Notes: generated from the letters alone by a model not told the origin. DNA of 64,000 nucleotides from Gemmatimonadota bacterium (GCA_041390105.1 JAWKQO010000003.1:682001-746000); one strand, 5' to 3'. Numbered from the stretch's first letter, positions 40,570 through 49,755 are shown. A program made the numbers and translations.

Positions 40570-42102
40570 ATGAGCGACGGGAGCGACCCGAAGGGCCCGA
40601 CCCCCGCAGGGAACGGCGGCATCTCGGAGCCGGAGATGGTGCAACGCAGCTTCCGGGTCTTCATCCGGGGCGTCCGGCGGTTCTTGAACCGCACCCTGGA
40701 TATCCGGGACGACGCCAACATCGATGGGACCATCGAGACCATCCACAAGGACATGGTCTTCCGGGGCCCGAACGTATGGGTGCTGGTCTGCTCGATCTTC
40801 ATCGCCAGCATCGGCCTCAACACCAACTCGGCTGCCGTGATCATCGGGGCCATGCTCATCTCCCCGCTGATGGGCCCGATCCTGGCGATCGGCCTCTCGG
40901 TGGGGATGAACGACATCGAGACGCTGCGGCGGGCGGTGCGCAACTTCGCCGTGATGGTGGCGGTGGCGCTGGTCACGTCCACGCTCTACTTCCTCGTCAC
41001 CCCGCTGGGCGACGTCCAATCCGAGCTGCTGGCGCGCACGCGACCCACGCTGCTCGATGCCGCCATCGCGGTCTTCGGCGGTATCGCCGGCATCATCGGC
41101 GTTTCCCGCCGCGACCGCGGCAACGTCATTCCAGGCGTGGCCATCGCCACGGCCTTGATGCCACCCCTTTGCACGGCCGGGTACGGGCTGGCCAACGGCA
41201 ACTGGCCCTTCTTCTTCGGGGCCAGCTACCTCTTCGCGCTCAACTCGATCTTCATCGCCATCTCCACGGTGATGATCGTACGCTTCCTGCATTTCCCGTT
41301 CGTCAAGTTCATCGACGCGGAGTCGCGCCGCCGTGTGCGCACGCGCATCGCGGTCTTCGTGGCCTTGGTGCTGCTTCCCAGCACCTGGGTGCTCTACGGT
41401 GTGGTGAAGGAGAGCCTCTTCCGGCGGCGGGCGGCGGACTTCATCAACCAGAACCTGATGTCCCTGCCGGGGATCGACATCATCAATGAGCGGATCGAGT
41501 ACGCGGATTCCCTCTCCAGGATCGAGGTGTTCCTGGCGGGCGATACGATCCCCGCGCTTCTCGAGCAGCAGCTGCAGACGCGCATGGCGGCGTCGGGACT
41601 CGGCAACACCACGCTACGCCTCCACCAGCCCCAGGACGTGCGTGGAGAGCTGGGACGTCTGTCCAGCGAGTTGCGCGTGGGGATCGTTCAGGACCTGTAC
41701 GAGCGCAACGCACGCGCGCTGGCCGAACGCGAGCAGCGTATCCTGGAGCTGGAGAACCGGCTCGCCCTGTTCGCGGGCGACACTGTCCCCATCGAGCAGA
41801 TCACGCGCGAGGTGCGGGCGCAGTACCCCGCGATCGATCACATCGCCTTCGGTCGCATCATCGAGCTACGGACCCTTCCGCCGGATACCACCATGCTGGC
41901 CGGAGATTCAGCCAGGGCTCAGGCGCTCGATACCGTTTCGACCACCAGACCGCCGGCCCTGGTGCGCGATACCGTGCCCACCTTGATGGTCCAGTGGCAG
42001 GGTGGCACGCCGCGCGCTCGCCGCACGGAGCAGGAAGCGCTGCTGGCCAACTGGCTCAAGATCCGGCTGTCCCTCGACACCGTGCACGTGATCGGGAACT
42101 GA
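40570..42102 (+). CDS. DUF389-family membrane protein
   Basis: 510-residue inner-membrane protein. Six or so transmembrane segments of the DUF389 domain span about residues 70-280, including NSAAVIIGAMLISPLMGPI and GVAIATALMPPLCTAGYGL, both characteristic of the family. The C-terminal 200 residues form a soluble part with a coiled-coil-like stretch (ERNARALAEREQRILELENRL). A GAGGAGG site precedes the ATG at 40570. The frame is open far upstream but runs antisense to paaA. The function of the family is not settled. It is divergent from the paa operon. Confidence 0.9.
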   Translation: MSDGSDPKGPTPAGNGGISEPEMVQRSFRVFIRGVRRFLNRTLDIRDDANIDGTIETIHKDMVFRGPNVWVLVCSIFIASIGLNTNSAAVIIGAMLISPLMGPILAIGLSVGMNDIETLRRAVRNFAVMVAVALVTSTLYFLVTPLGDVQSELLARTRPTLLDAAIAVFGGIAGIIGVSRRDRGNVIPGVAIATALMPPLCTAGYGLANGNWPFFFGASYLFALNSIFIAISTVMIVRFLHFPFVKFIDAESRRRVRTRIAVFVALVLLPSTWVLYGVVKESLFRRRAADFINQNLMSLPGIDIINERIEYADSLSRIEVFLAGDTIPALLEQQLQTRMAASGLGNTTLRLHQPQDVRGELGRLSSELRVGIVQDLYERNARALAEREQRILELENRLALFAGDTVPIEQITREVRAQYPAIDHIAFGRIIELRTLPPDTTMLAGDSARAQALDTVSTTRPPALVRDTVPTLMVQWQGGTPRARRTEQEALLANWLKIRLSLDTVHVIGN

Positions 42103-42266
42103 CCCGGGGGGCGCTCCCGACGGGCTGCCGCTCCGCCCCGCAAGGGCCTTCCGACCGTGGTCGTGTGCGCCCCGCGGCACTGGACCCACCAACCCTTGCG
42201 GGCCCCGCCCGACCCCGCGAAGACTCATTCCGTGCGTTTCGCTCCAAACGAGGAGGGAGGCGTCGG

Positions 42267-45200
42267 ATGTTGAACTCGGTGTTCCAGCCCGGCGAGCGGA
42301 TCGCGGGCTCCCCTGCAGCCGCTTTCTGGCGGGGCGTCCTCTGGCTTGCGTATCGCAATCTTCAGGACGTCCTGACGCTCCGCTCGGTGTCGGTGCTCTC
42401 CACACCCGTCGGTTCGCAGACGAAACTGCTGCCGTTCGCCGCCCCGACCGCTCTCGCGTTGGCCGCGTGGAACGACCGGCTCTGGCTCGCGTTCAGCGAC
42501 GAGAACGGAGAGGCGCAGCTCACCTCCTCCGCTGACGGGTTCTCGTTCACTCCGCCCGTGTCGCTCGGTTTCCTGACACACTGGCGCCTGGCGCTCGCAG
42601 GGACCGACCAGGGGCTCTGGCTGCTTTGGTCTGAGAACACGGGCGCGGTGCATCTATGGCGCAGCGTCGATGGCACCGCGTTCGAAGACGTGGGCTTGAC
42701 GCTCCAGACACGGACGGCGCCGGCCCTGGCGTTCGACGAGGAGAACCGCCGGTTGGGGCTCCTCTGGGCCGAGCGGGGGGGACCGGGGCGCATTTCGGTC
42801 GGGCTGCTCGACGTCGACGATCCCGACCCGGCGGTTCCTTGGCAGGCTGCGATCGAAGGGGCGCCGTGCCTCGGGGTGTCTGCAGCCTTTGTCGGGGGGC
42901 ACGGTGGTCGCCGAGTCCTCGTTGCCTCGGAACGCGACGCTCCGGGACCCGGTGGCCTCGAGGTGGAGGGACACACTGTTCCGTTCAACCTCTCGAGCAT
43001 CGGTGAAGTCGAGCGCTTCACCGGTGGCCAGGTGCACGGACTCTCGCTCGCTTCCAGTGGCACTCGTGTCTGGGCCGCTTGGCGAGGCGCCTTCCAGGAC
43101 GACCTGTTCGTCGCGCCCTGGGACATCGCCTTCGACCTGCCGGAGAATCTGCGCCAGCTCCTGGGGACCGACTGCGACCCGAGGGCGTGTCCGCCAGATC
43201 CGCGGCTTGTCTGCGCCGCGACGGAAACGGAGATCTGGACGTGGACGCCGCCCCACATCCAGAACGCGAACCGGGGTGACCTCGTCGTAACGCCGGCGGA
43301 CGGGGCCGGGATCATCGGAACGCTGCTCGGCAGCACCTCCCCACCCCAGTCCTACGATCACAACGGGATCATGATCGAGGACCAGTTCGTCATCCGGCAC
43401 GCCACCGCAGCGCACGATCGCCTCAAGCAGGAGAAGTTCTATACCGGCTCGGTGCTCGGTGAGCCCGCGCCAACGGATGGCTTTCGCCCGGACCTCCTCA
43501 AGTACGGTTGGCCGGGAACCATCACGCAGACCATCGACGACGCGTTCTTCACGGGCTTCAACAGTTCGGTGCCCGGGCCGTTGTCGCCGCCCTTCGCCAA
43601 GCTCAATCCCCGTTGGGACTACTACACACGGAATCCGACTGCCGCTGTGCTGCCCAAGCCCCCGGACGGCTCCCCGCCCGAAGCATGGACGGGCTTCAAC
43701 GAGCGGCGCTTGTTCTTCGATCCCGAGCGCCCAGGCGACGGGTACTCCATCCACAACTTCCCCAGCGGCCCGGCCTATCGGATGGACCTGGAGAAGCTGG
43801 TTTACGGAGTCGTGCTGAAACCACATCCTGACGTGGAGGCCATGGACCCGGCGGTGCGTCAGACCCTCCACCGGGTCGCGGACGCCGCGATCGCCATCGA
43901 CGGCCACTATCGGTTCTACGCGTACACACGGGCCAGGATCGGAGTCGAGTCTCAGTGGCGCGCGCCTCCACCCGGGCATTCTGAGTGGTCGGGGCTCCCG
44001 GTCGGCGCCGACTGGGCCGCGGGGTCGGCCCCGCTCGTTTGCTCCAGCTTCATCTGGGCCGCCGTGCGCAGAGCGAGTGCCACCCTTCCGCTGCTCGAGC
44101 TGGAGGGCGAGGCGACTGAGAGCCCTGAGGAACTCCTGCCCACGCCGGTCGAAGATGGGCTCTACCGGTACACGGAGGCCGAACGGAAAGCCGCCGCAGA
44201 GGCGCTCTTCAGTTACACGAGCGGGTCAGTCCGACGCGAGGTCCGCGAAAAGTTGATGACGATGACCGACGAGTACGCATGGCTGGTCGGCCTCGGCAAG
44301 ATCGGGCTCAGCGCGTTGGTGGTGCTGCTCCAAGGTCCGGCAGCGATCGCCGCGGCCGTTCTGGGCTGTACGGAAGGCCAGGTCACCGACCTCGCGCTTC
44401 TGTTCAACGACATGCCGGACCAGGTCGCCAATCAAATGTGCAATGTCTTTGCCAGCGACAACGCCGCGGACACGGAGAGTGACGCTTGGCGGACGCCCGG
44501 TAGCGGCGTCGCCGTGAGCCCGGACGACATGCTGCGCTTCTGGGACCCTCCGTCCCCATCGCAGCATGCACGCATCCGGCATGGACTCTGGGGCTACACC
44601 GAGCGCATGCTGCTCCTTGGCTGGCGCGTCGAGCCCGGCCTCAAGCATGTGCTGGAGCGCTCTGCGGGGGTTGCCCGGGTCACGGGGAGGGTGCTCTACG
44701 GCGACGCGGAGGTGGTCGGGGCGGAGGTGCGCATCGGCTGCGACAAGGACCTGACACGGCCCAGCGGACACGGCACTACCTACGTCCTGGAGGTGGGTAC
44801 GGGAAGGCAAGAGGTCGTCGCCGGAGTGTACTGGCCGGCCACGCAGTGGTGGCTGAGCGCCCGCCAGGTGGTCAAGCTCGTGCCCGGTGAGCAGGTCGTC
44901 GACCTCAGGCTCGAGGACCCTCCGGAGTGGCGGCGCACCGTTCGCGTGTACGGGAAAGTCGACATAGTGCGCCGAGTGTTGTTCGGCAGCGACGACTGGC
45001 ACCATCAGCCCATTTCGCTCGAAGTCGAGCTCGCATGGTTGCCGGCGAGCTGGGGTCAACCTCCGTCGGGCGCGGCCAACATCTCGCACACCTTCCCCTG
45101 GATGAGTGGGATGGCAGGCAATGTTCGAATGAACATGAGCGTTGCCGTGTGGCTGAAGGCCGACCTCAGCCTGGGCGTGGGCGTGAGCGTGCAGATGTTG

Positions 45201-45383
45201 AAGGACTACTTCGGAGACGACGACGACCCCATCTGGGAGCACGTGGAGACGGGGACGAACCAGTCCCTCACGGTGGCGCGGGACGGGAGCGCCACACTCA
45301 CGGTCGATCAAAAGAGCGCGGCCTGGCCACCCGATCGGATCCATCTGGAGCTGACGATCGCCAACGAGCGCGCCCCGGCATGA
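42267..45383 (+). CDS. Large protein with permuted papain-like (YiiX/NlpC-P60-type) core
   Basis: 1038 residues, no signal peptide, AGGAGGGAGG before the ATG. Residues 1-330 form a repeated beta pattern like a propeller (LWLAYRNLQD, LWLAFSDENG, LWLLWSENTG, LGLLWAERGG). From about 345 a permuted papain-like domain begins: NRGDLVVTPADG, then His365 in YDHNGIMIED, and 227 residues later Cys592 in PLVCSSFIWAAV, the His-before-Cys order of YiiX/YebB-like and LRAT-like enzymes. A hydrophobic stretch lies near 675-700, and the last 300 residues are beta-rich (RVTGRVLYGDAEVVGAEVRIG). Possible roles are an amidase, acyltransferase or effector. It converges on the SufT-like gene. Confidence 0.72.
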   Translation: MLNSVFQPGERIAGSPAAAFWRGVLWLAYRNLQDVLTLRSVSVLSTPVGSQTKLLPFAAPTALALAAWNDRLWLAFSDENGEAQLTSSADGFSFTPPVSLGFLTHWRLALAGTDQGLWLLWSENTGAVHLWRSVDGTAFEDVGLTLQTRTAPALAFDEENRRLGLLWAERGGPGRISVGLLDVDDPDPAVPWQAAIEGAPCLGVSAAFVGGHGGRRVLVASERDAPGPGGLEVEGHTVPFNLSSIGEVERFTGGQVHGLSLASSGTRVWAAWRGAFQDDLFVAPWDIAFDLPENLRQLLGTDCDPRACPPDPRLVCAATETEIWTWTPPHIQNANRGDLVVTPADGAGIIGTLLGSTSPPQSYDHNGIMIEDQFVIRHATAAHDRLKQEKFYTGSVLGEPAPTDGFRPDLLKYGWPGTITQTIDDAFFTGFNSSVPGPLSPPFAKLNPRWDYYTRNPTAAVLPKPPDGSPPEAWTGFNERRLFFDPERPGDGYSIHNFPSGPAYRMDLEKLVYGVVLKPHPDVEAMDPAVRQTLHRVADAAIAIDGHYRFYAYTRARIGVESQWRAPPPGHSEWSGLPVGADWAAGSAPLVCSSFIWAAVRRASATLPLLELEGEATESPEELLPTPVEDGLYRYTEAERKAAAEALFSYTSGSVRREVREKLMTMTDEYAWLVGLGKIGLSALVVLLQGPAAIAAAVLGCTEGQVTDLALLFNDMPDQVANQMCNVFASDNAADTESDAWRTPGSGVAVSPDDMLRFWDPPSPSQHARIRHGLWGYTERMLLLGWRVEPGLKHVLERSAGVARVTGRVLYGDAEVVGAEVRIGCDKDLTRPSGHGTTYVLEVGTGRQEVVAGVYWPATQWWLSARQVVKLVPGEQVVDLRLEDPPEWRRTVRVYGKVDIVRRVLFGSDDWHHQPISLEVELAWLPASWGQPPSGAANISHTFPWMSGMAGNVRMNMSVAVWLKADLSLGVGVSVQMLKDYFGDDDDPIWEHVETGTNQSLTVARDGSATLTVDQKSAAWPPDRIHLELTIANERAPA

Positions 45384-45404
45384 GCCAGGACCCCTCCGGT
45401 CGCG

Positions 45405-45423
45405 GACTCGGGCAACCCGGGTC
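45405..45423. terminator. Hairpin between convergent genes
   Basis: An 8-bp stem (GACTCGGG with CCCGGGTC, one G-T wobble) with a 3-base loop lies in the 39-base gap between the papain-like protein stop and the stop of the SufT-like gene, and could terminate both transcripts. No T tract. Confidence 0.45.
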
Positions 45424-45719
45424 TACAGCCCCAACGACGAACGGATGAGGGGTGCGATCCGCTCCGGGGTCCAGGGAGGATCGAAGGTGAGTTGCACCTC
45501 CGCCTCCTCCACGCCCTCCACTCCGAGGATCGCCTGCTTGGCGTCGTCCACGATCTGCGGAGCCACCGGGCACAGCGGCGTGGTGAGCGAGATCCAGGCC
45601 TTGACCCTGGGACCTTCCACTTCGATCTCGTAGACGAGCCCCAGCACCACGAGGTCCAGATTGAGCTCGGGGTCTTTGACCTTGCGCAGGGCCTTCTCGA
45701 TGTCCTTTTCAGTGACCAT
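45423..45719 (-). CDS. SufT-like MIP18/DUF59 metal-sulfur cluster assembly protein
   Basis: 98-residue cytosolic protein with the MIP18 domain: VKDPELNLDLVVLGLVYEIEVEG, TTPLCPVAPQIVDDA with the conserved Cys, and LTFDPPWTPERI. Such proteins help mature iron-sulfur proteins. It differs from the PaaD-like MIP18 protein in having no N-terminal extension, and it is closer to the SufT/MetQ-like group. It stands alone here, away from any suf genes. Confidence 0.88.
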   Translation of the reverse strand: MVTEKDIEKALRKVKDPELNLDLVVLGLVYEIEVEGPRVKAWISLTTPLCPVAPQIVDDAKQAILGVEGVEEAEVQLTFDPPWTPERIAPLIRSSLGL

Positions 45720-45793
45720 GGACAGCGAAACCCCGGAGCCCGAGGTCCCGTTCCGTTGACGGGCGGGCCGGGGGTGTGCGTCTATTCCACCGC

Positions 45794-46888
45794 ATGACCA
45801 TCAAACGAATCGCCGTCAACACGGGGGGTGGCGACGCCCCCGGACTCAACGCGGTCATCCGCGCCGTGGTGCTTGCCGCCGAAAACCAGGGGTGGGAGGT
45901 CTACGGCATCCAGAAGGGCTACAACGGCATCCTGAACGGGGATGGCTCCGGCGTGGTTCGCCTGGATCGCCGTGCCGTCCGAGGCATCACGCATCTGGGC
46001 GGGACCATTCTGGGCACCACCAACCGCGGCAATCCGATGGAGTTTCCGGAGGTGCAAGCGGACGGTTCGGTGGTTTCGCGGGACCGCACGCCCGAGATCC
46101 TGGAGGTCTTCCGCGAGCGGGGCTGGGACGCGCTGGTCGCGATCGGCGGGGACGGCTCGCTGCGGATCGCCCACCGGCTGCACGAGCTCGGGCTGCCCGT
46201 GGTCGGTGTTCCCAAGACGATCGACAACGACCTGGCCGCCACCGCCGTCACCTTCGGGTTCTTCACCGCGGTCGATACGGCCACCGACGCGCTCGACAAG
46301 CTGCACTCCACAGCCGAGGCACATGAGCGCGTCATGGTCGTGGAGCTGATGGGGCGCCACACGGGGTGGATCGCTCTGTTCGCGGGGCTGGCCGGCACAG
46401 CGGACGTGATCCTGATTCCCGAGATTCCCTACCGCCTGGACCGCGTCTGCGAGTCCATCGAGCGTCGCTACGAAACAGGGCGCCGTTTCGCCATTGTGGC
46501 CGTGGCCGAAGGGGCGCGCGCCGCCGGAGAGGGGGCCGCCTTCGTAGAGACCGGGCGCGTCGGTGCGGCCGACCGCTATGGTGGCATCGCCGACCGGCTC
46601 GCCCAGCAGATCGGCGAGCGGACGGGTCGGGAGACCCGTTCACTGGTGCTGGGCCATCTCCAGCGAGGCGGCCACCCCAATGCCTACGACCGCCTGCTTT
46701 CCCTGCGCTTCGGCGCCGCCGCGGTGAAGCTCATCCAGGACGGATGCTTCGGATGCATGGTGGCGCTCGACCCCCCCGACGTGAAGGCCGTGCCCCTGGT
46801 CGATGCCATCCGTGAGTTGAAGCAGGTGCCGCTGGATGGGGACGTCATCGCCACCGCGCGGTCCCAAGGCATCAGCCTGGGGGACTAA
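45794..46888 (+). CDS. pfkA: 6-phosphofructokinase, group III-like
   Basis: Phosphorylates fructose 6-phosphate to the 1,6-bisphosphate in glycolysis; 364 residues. The PfkA fold is clear: NTGGGDAPGLNAVIRA, GGTILGTTNRGNP, GGDGSLRIA, PKTIDNDLAAT (catalytic Asp), ELMGRHTGWIAL, and LGHLQRGGHPNAYDR. The donor-selecting positions are Gly in GGDGS and Lys in PKTIDND; this Gly/Lys pair is found in ATP-using members of the group III clade, whereas pyrophosphate enzymes have Asp at the first position. No ribosome site is visible before the ATG at 45794; a GTG 18 bases upstream is an alternative. Confidence 0.93.
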   Translation: MTIKRIAVNTGGGDAPGLNAVIRAVVLAAENQGWEVYGIQKGYNGILNGDGSGVVRLDRRAVRGITHLGGTILGTTNRGNPMEFPEVQADGSVVSRDRTPEILEVFRERGWDALVAIGGDGSLRIAHRLHELGLPVVGVPKTIDNDLAATAVTFGFFTAVDTATDALDKLHSTAEAHERVMVVELMGRHTGWIALFAGLAGTADVILIPEIPYRLDRVCESIERRYETGRRFAIVAVAEGARAAGEGAAFVETGRVGAADRYGGIADRLAQQIGERTGRETRSLVLGHLQRGGHPNAYDRLLSLRFGAAAVKLIQDGCFGCMVALDPPDVKAVPLVDAIRELKQVPLDGDVIATARSQGISLGD

Positions 46889-46946
46889 TGGACTGCAACC
46901 GACGCGCGTCGATCTCCGTGGAGCCAAGCGTTCAGCGAGACTTTCG

Positions 46947-47519
46947 GTGACCCCGACGCTGGTGCGCTGCGGCTGGGTGGCCAACGCCGGTCCTCTGGAC
47001 CAGGCCTACCACGACCGGGAGTGGGGCGTCCCCGTGCATGACGACGCCCGGCTGTTCGAGATGATCACGCTGGAAGGCGCTCAGGCCGGGTTGTCCTGGT
47101 CCACCATCCTGGCCAAGCGACAAGGCTATCGCGACGCCTTCCACGACTTCGATCCCGAGCGGGTGGCGCGCATGGGTGCCCGCGACGTCACACGCCTGTT
47201 GAAGAACCCGGGGATCGTGCGGCACCGGGGCAAGATCGAATCGACGATCGCCAACGCTCAGGGCGTGTTGGCGGTTCAGGACGACTTCGGCTCGCTGGAC
47301 GCCTACATCTGGTCGTTCGTGAACGGTGCGTCTCTCCAGAACGGTGTGCGCTCCTACCGGGAAATCCCGGCGGAGACCGAACACTCGCGACGCCTCAGCA
47401 AGGACCTCAAGAAGCGGGGCTTCCGCTTCGTAGGACCCACCACCATGTATGCGTTCATGCAGGCCGCCGGTCTCGTGAACGACCACGAGGTCAGCTGCTT
47501 TCGACACGGAGCAGTGTAG
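46947..47519 (+). CDS. tag: DNA-3-methyladenine glycosylase I
   Basis: Base-excision repair enzyme removing 3-methyladenine, 190 residues. The zinc-binding residues of Tag are present: Cys in RCGWV at the start, His in AYHDREWG, and the final His and Cys in NDHEVSCFRH. The middle carries the helix-hairpin-helix type segment ITLEGAQAGLSWSTIL and RHRGKIESTIANAQ. A GTG at 46947 begins just before RCGW; no strong ribosome site is seen. Gap of 58 bases after pfkA and 25 bases before the aldo/keto reductase, so possibly one transcript. Confidence 0.92.
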   Translation: MTPTLVRCGWVANAGPLDQAYHDREWGVPVHDDARLFEMITLEGAQAGLSWSTILAKRQGYRDAFHDFDPERVARMGARDVTRLLKNPGIVRHRGKIESTIANAQGVLAVQDDFGSLDAYIWSFVNGASLQNGVRSYREIPAETEHSRRLSKDLKKRGFRFVGPTTMYAFMQAAGLVNDHEVSCFRHGAV

Positions 47520-47544
47520 TCCACCCGACTCAGGAGATCCCTTC

Positions 47545-48561
47545 GTGCAGTATACGCGTCTCGGCACTACCGGTCTCAGCGTCTCCCGCATCGCGCTCGG
47601 CTGCATGTCCTACGGCGGCAAGCAGTGGCGAAGCTGGGTGCTCGAGCAGGATGAAGCCATGCCGCACTTTCGGCGGGCCATCGAGCTGGGCATCAACTTC
47701 TTCGACACCGCCGACGTGTATTCCATCGGTGTGAGTGAGGAGATCACCGGTAGGGCACTTCGTGAATACGCCCGCCTGGACGAGGTGGTGCTCGCCACCA
47801 AAGTCTGCCTGCGTATGGGCGACGGACCCAACCGTGCCGGTCTCTCACGGAAGCACATCATCCAATCCTGTGAGGCCAGCCTGAGGCGCCTGGGCGTGGA
47901 GAAGGTCGATCTCTATCAGATCCACCGTTGGGACTATTTCACACCGATCGAGGAGACGCTGGCCGCTCTGGACCAGCTGGTGCAGCAGGGCAAGGTTCTC
48001 TACCTGGGCGCCAGCTCCATCTACGCCTGGCAACTGATGAAGGCGCTCTCGGTCTCCGAGCGCAACGGCTGGGCGCGCTTCGTGGCCATGCAGAACCACT
48101 ACAACCTGGTGTATCGCGAAGAGGAGCGCGAGATGATTCCGCTGTGCGTGGATCAGGGCCTCGGCATGATCCCGTGGTCGCCGCTCGCCAAGGGTCTCCT
48201 CGGGGGCAAGCGCTCACGCGACGACCATGCCGCGTCCGTGCGCGATCAGGCCGACGCACCCTTGATCGACCAGCTCTATGACCACGCGTCCGATTGGGAC
48301 GTGGTGCAGGCAACGGTGCGGGTCGCCCAGCGCCGGGGCATCGAGCCCGCGCAGGTGGCGCTGGCCTGGCTGCTGGCCCAACCCAACGTAGCCGCGCCCA
48401 TCGTGGGCACCACAAAACTGCACCAACTGGAGTCGGCCGTGGCCGCCGTCGACATCGAGCTCACGGACGACGAGCGCACGGAGCTGGAGGCTCCGTACCA
48501 ACCCCACGGGGTGCGGGGATGGCTGGACGGTCCCGTCCGCCTTCCCGGGATCAAGTCATAG
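47545..48561 (+). CDS. Aldo/keto reductase
   Basis: NADPH-dependent carbonyl reductase of the AKR superfamily, 338 residues. The tetrad is visible: Asp and Tyr in FDTADVYS (about residues 54-61), Lys in VVLATKVC and His in LYQIHRWD. The length and the YNLVYREEEREM segment with IPWSPLAKGLLGG place it near the YajO/AKR13-like group. A GTG start at 47545 has AGGAG at the right distance. It ends 3 bases before the creatininase gene, so the two are coupled. The substrate is unknown. Confidence 0.92.
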   Translation: MQYTRLGTTGLSVSRIALGCMSYGGKQWRSWVLEQDEAMPHFRRAIELGINFFDTADVYSIGVSEEITGRALREYARLDEVVLATKVCLRMGDGPNRAGLSRKHIIQSCEASLRRLGVEKVDLYQIHRWDYFTPIEETLAALDQLVQQGKVLYLGASSIYAWQLMKALSVSERNGWARFVAMQNHYNLVYREEEREMIPLCVDQGLGMIPWSPLAKGLLGGKRSRDDHAASVRDQADAPLIDQLYDHASDWDVVQATVRVAQRRGIEPAQVALAWLLAQPNVAAPIVGTTKLHQLESAVAAVDIELTDDERTELEAPYQPHGVRGWLDGPVRLPGIKS

Positions 48562-48564
48562 TCC

Positions 48565-49416
48565 ATGCGTACTCTTCCGAGCGTCCCGATCCTCCTCACC
48601 GCTCTGGCCACCCTCCTGTCGGCGGGGCACCTGCGGGCTCAGGCACCGGGTGCCTTCCTCGGCGACCTCACCTGGCCGGACGCTGAGGCGCGCATTCGTG
48701 AATCGCCGATCGTGGTGATCCCGTTCGGCGGAGGGGCCAAGGAGCACGGCCCGCACCTGCCCATGAACGCGGACGCAGTGGTGTTGGAGTACCTCCTGCA
48801 GAAGGCGGTCGACTCCACGGACGTGATCGTGGCGCCCCCGATCCTGCATGGTTGGTTTCCCGCCTTCCGAGCCTTCCCCGGCACCGAGGTCGCCGATCCG
48901 GAGGTGTTCCGCCGCTACGTCTACGAGGTGGGCAAGTCCATGGCCGAGCAGGGCGCTCGCCGCCTGGTCTTCCTCAACACCGGCATCAGCATGGCCACGG
49001 GACTACCCATCTCGATGGTGGCGCGTGACCTGCGCGTCCAGTACGGGATCCCGGTGCTGGTGTTGTCGTGGAACGACCTCGAGACCGAGGAGGTGGATGC
49101 CATCGCCGAGCAGCGGGCCGGGGGACACGCCGACGAGCTGGAGACCTCCATCCACCTGTTCCTCCAACCGGAGCGCGTGCACATGGAGCGCGCGGTCACC
49201 GACTACGGCGATCTGACTCCCAAGCGCTATCCGGGCTACGAGCCAGGACTGTTCTCGCGCGATCCCTCCGACCCGGAGTACTCGACCACCGGGCTGTTCG
49301 GGGATCCCACCCTGGCTACCGCCGAGAAGGGCGAGAAGGTGCTGGCCATCCTCACACGGCAGTGGCTGCTGGCGCTGCGGGAGTTCGCCAAGGTGCCGGA
49401 GCATCGCTCGCCATAG
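48565..49416 (+). CDS. Exported creatininase-family amidohydrolase
   Basis: 283-residue protein with a cleavable signal peptide (LLTALATLLSAGHLRAQA) and a creatininase-family domain. The metal ligands are present: KEHGPHLPMNAD (Glu, His, Asp) at about residues 60-71 and GGHADELETS (His, Glu) near 187-196. Typical creatininases and related amide hydrolases are cytosolic, so an exported version is unusual. It may open a lactam or hydrolyse an amide in the periplasm. Coupled to the aldo/keto reductase. Confidence 0.88.
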   Translation: MRTLPSVPILLTALATLLSAGHLRAQAPGAFLGDLTWPDAEARIRESPIVVIPFGGGAKEHGPHLPMNADAVVLEYLLQKAVDSTDVIVAPPILHGWFPAFRAFPGTEVADPEVFRRYVYEVGKSMAEQGARRLVFLNTGISMATGLPISMVARDLRVQYGIPVLVLSWNDLETEEVDAIAEQRAGGHADELETSIHLFLQPERVHMERAVTDYGDLTPKRYPGYEPGLFSRDPSDPEYSTTGLFGDPTLATAEKGEKVLAILTRQWLLALREFAKVPEHRSP

Positions 49417-49518
49417 CACCGACCACAGGCACCACGACGACGTCGTGCCGAGTCACTCGAAGAGACGATGGTGGGCGGCGGGCACGGGGTGTAGGTCCGC
49501 CCCGCCGCCCCCGGCTAC

Positions 49519-49755
49519 CTAGGCAAGATCGCCGATCGCTGCGCCGAAGTTGATGTGGAACGGCCGCTCGCCGATCACGAGGGCCGGGACCGACTCCACG
49601 CCTACGCGGGTCGCTTCGGCGATACGGCCCTTCTGTTCCCCGAGGTGTACGACTTCGACGTCGTAACGTTGAGGGTCCAAGCTGCGCGCGAATGTCTCCT
49701 CCGCTGACACGCACACCGGGCACCCCGCGTGATAGAAGGTCGCCTTCGTCTTCAT
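49519..49755 (-). CDS. Small thioredoxin-fold protein with CPVC motif
   Basis: 78-residue redoxin resembling the glutaredoxin/NrdH group: FYHAGCPVC at the start (CxxC at about 12-15), a VEVVHLGEQKG strand-helix pair, and the cis-proline region VESVPALVIGERPFHINFGA. GAGGTG precedes the ATG at 49755. It is divergent from the HxlR regulator at 49890 across 134 bases. It could reduce a partner enzyme or sense thiols. Confidence 0.82.
   Translation of the reverse strand: MKTKATFYHAGCPVCVSAEETFARSLDPQRYDVEVVHLGEQKGRIAEATRVGVESVPALVIGERPFHINFGAAIGDLA

Noticed and set aside
40387..41292. Long N-terminal extension of PaaA
   Set aside because: It would run antisense through the DUF389 gene and the palindromic operator; a good ribosome site supports the ATG at 40386.
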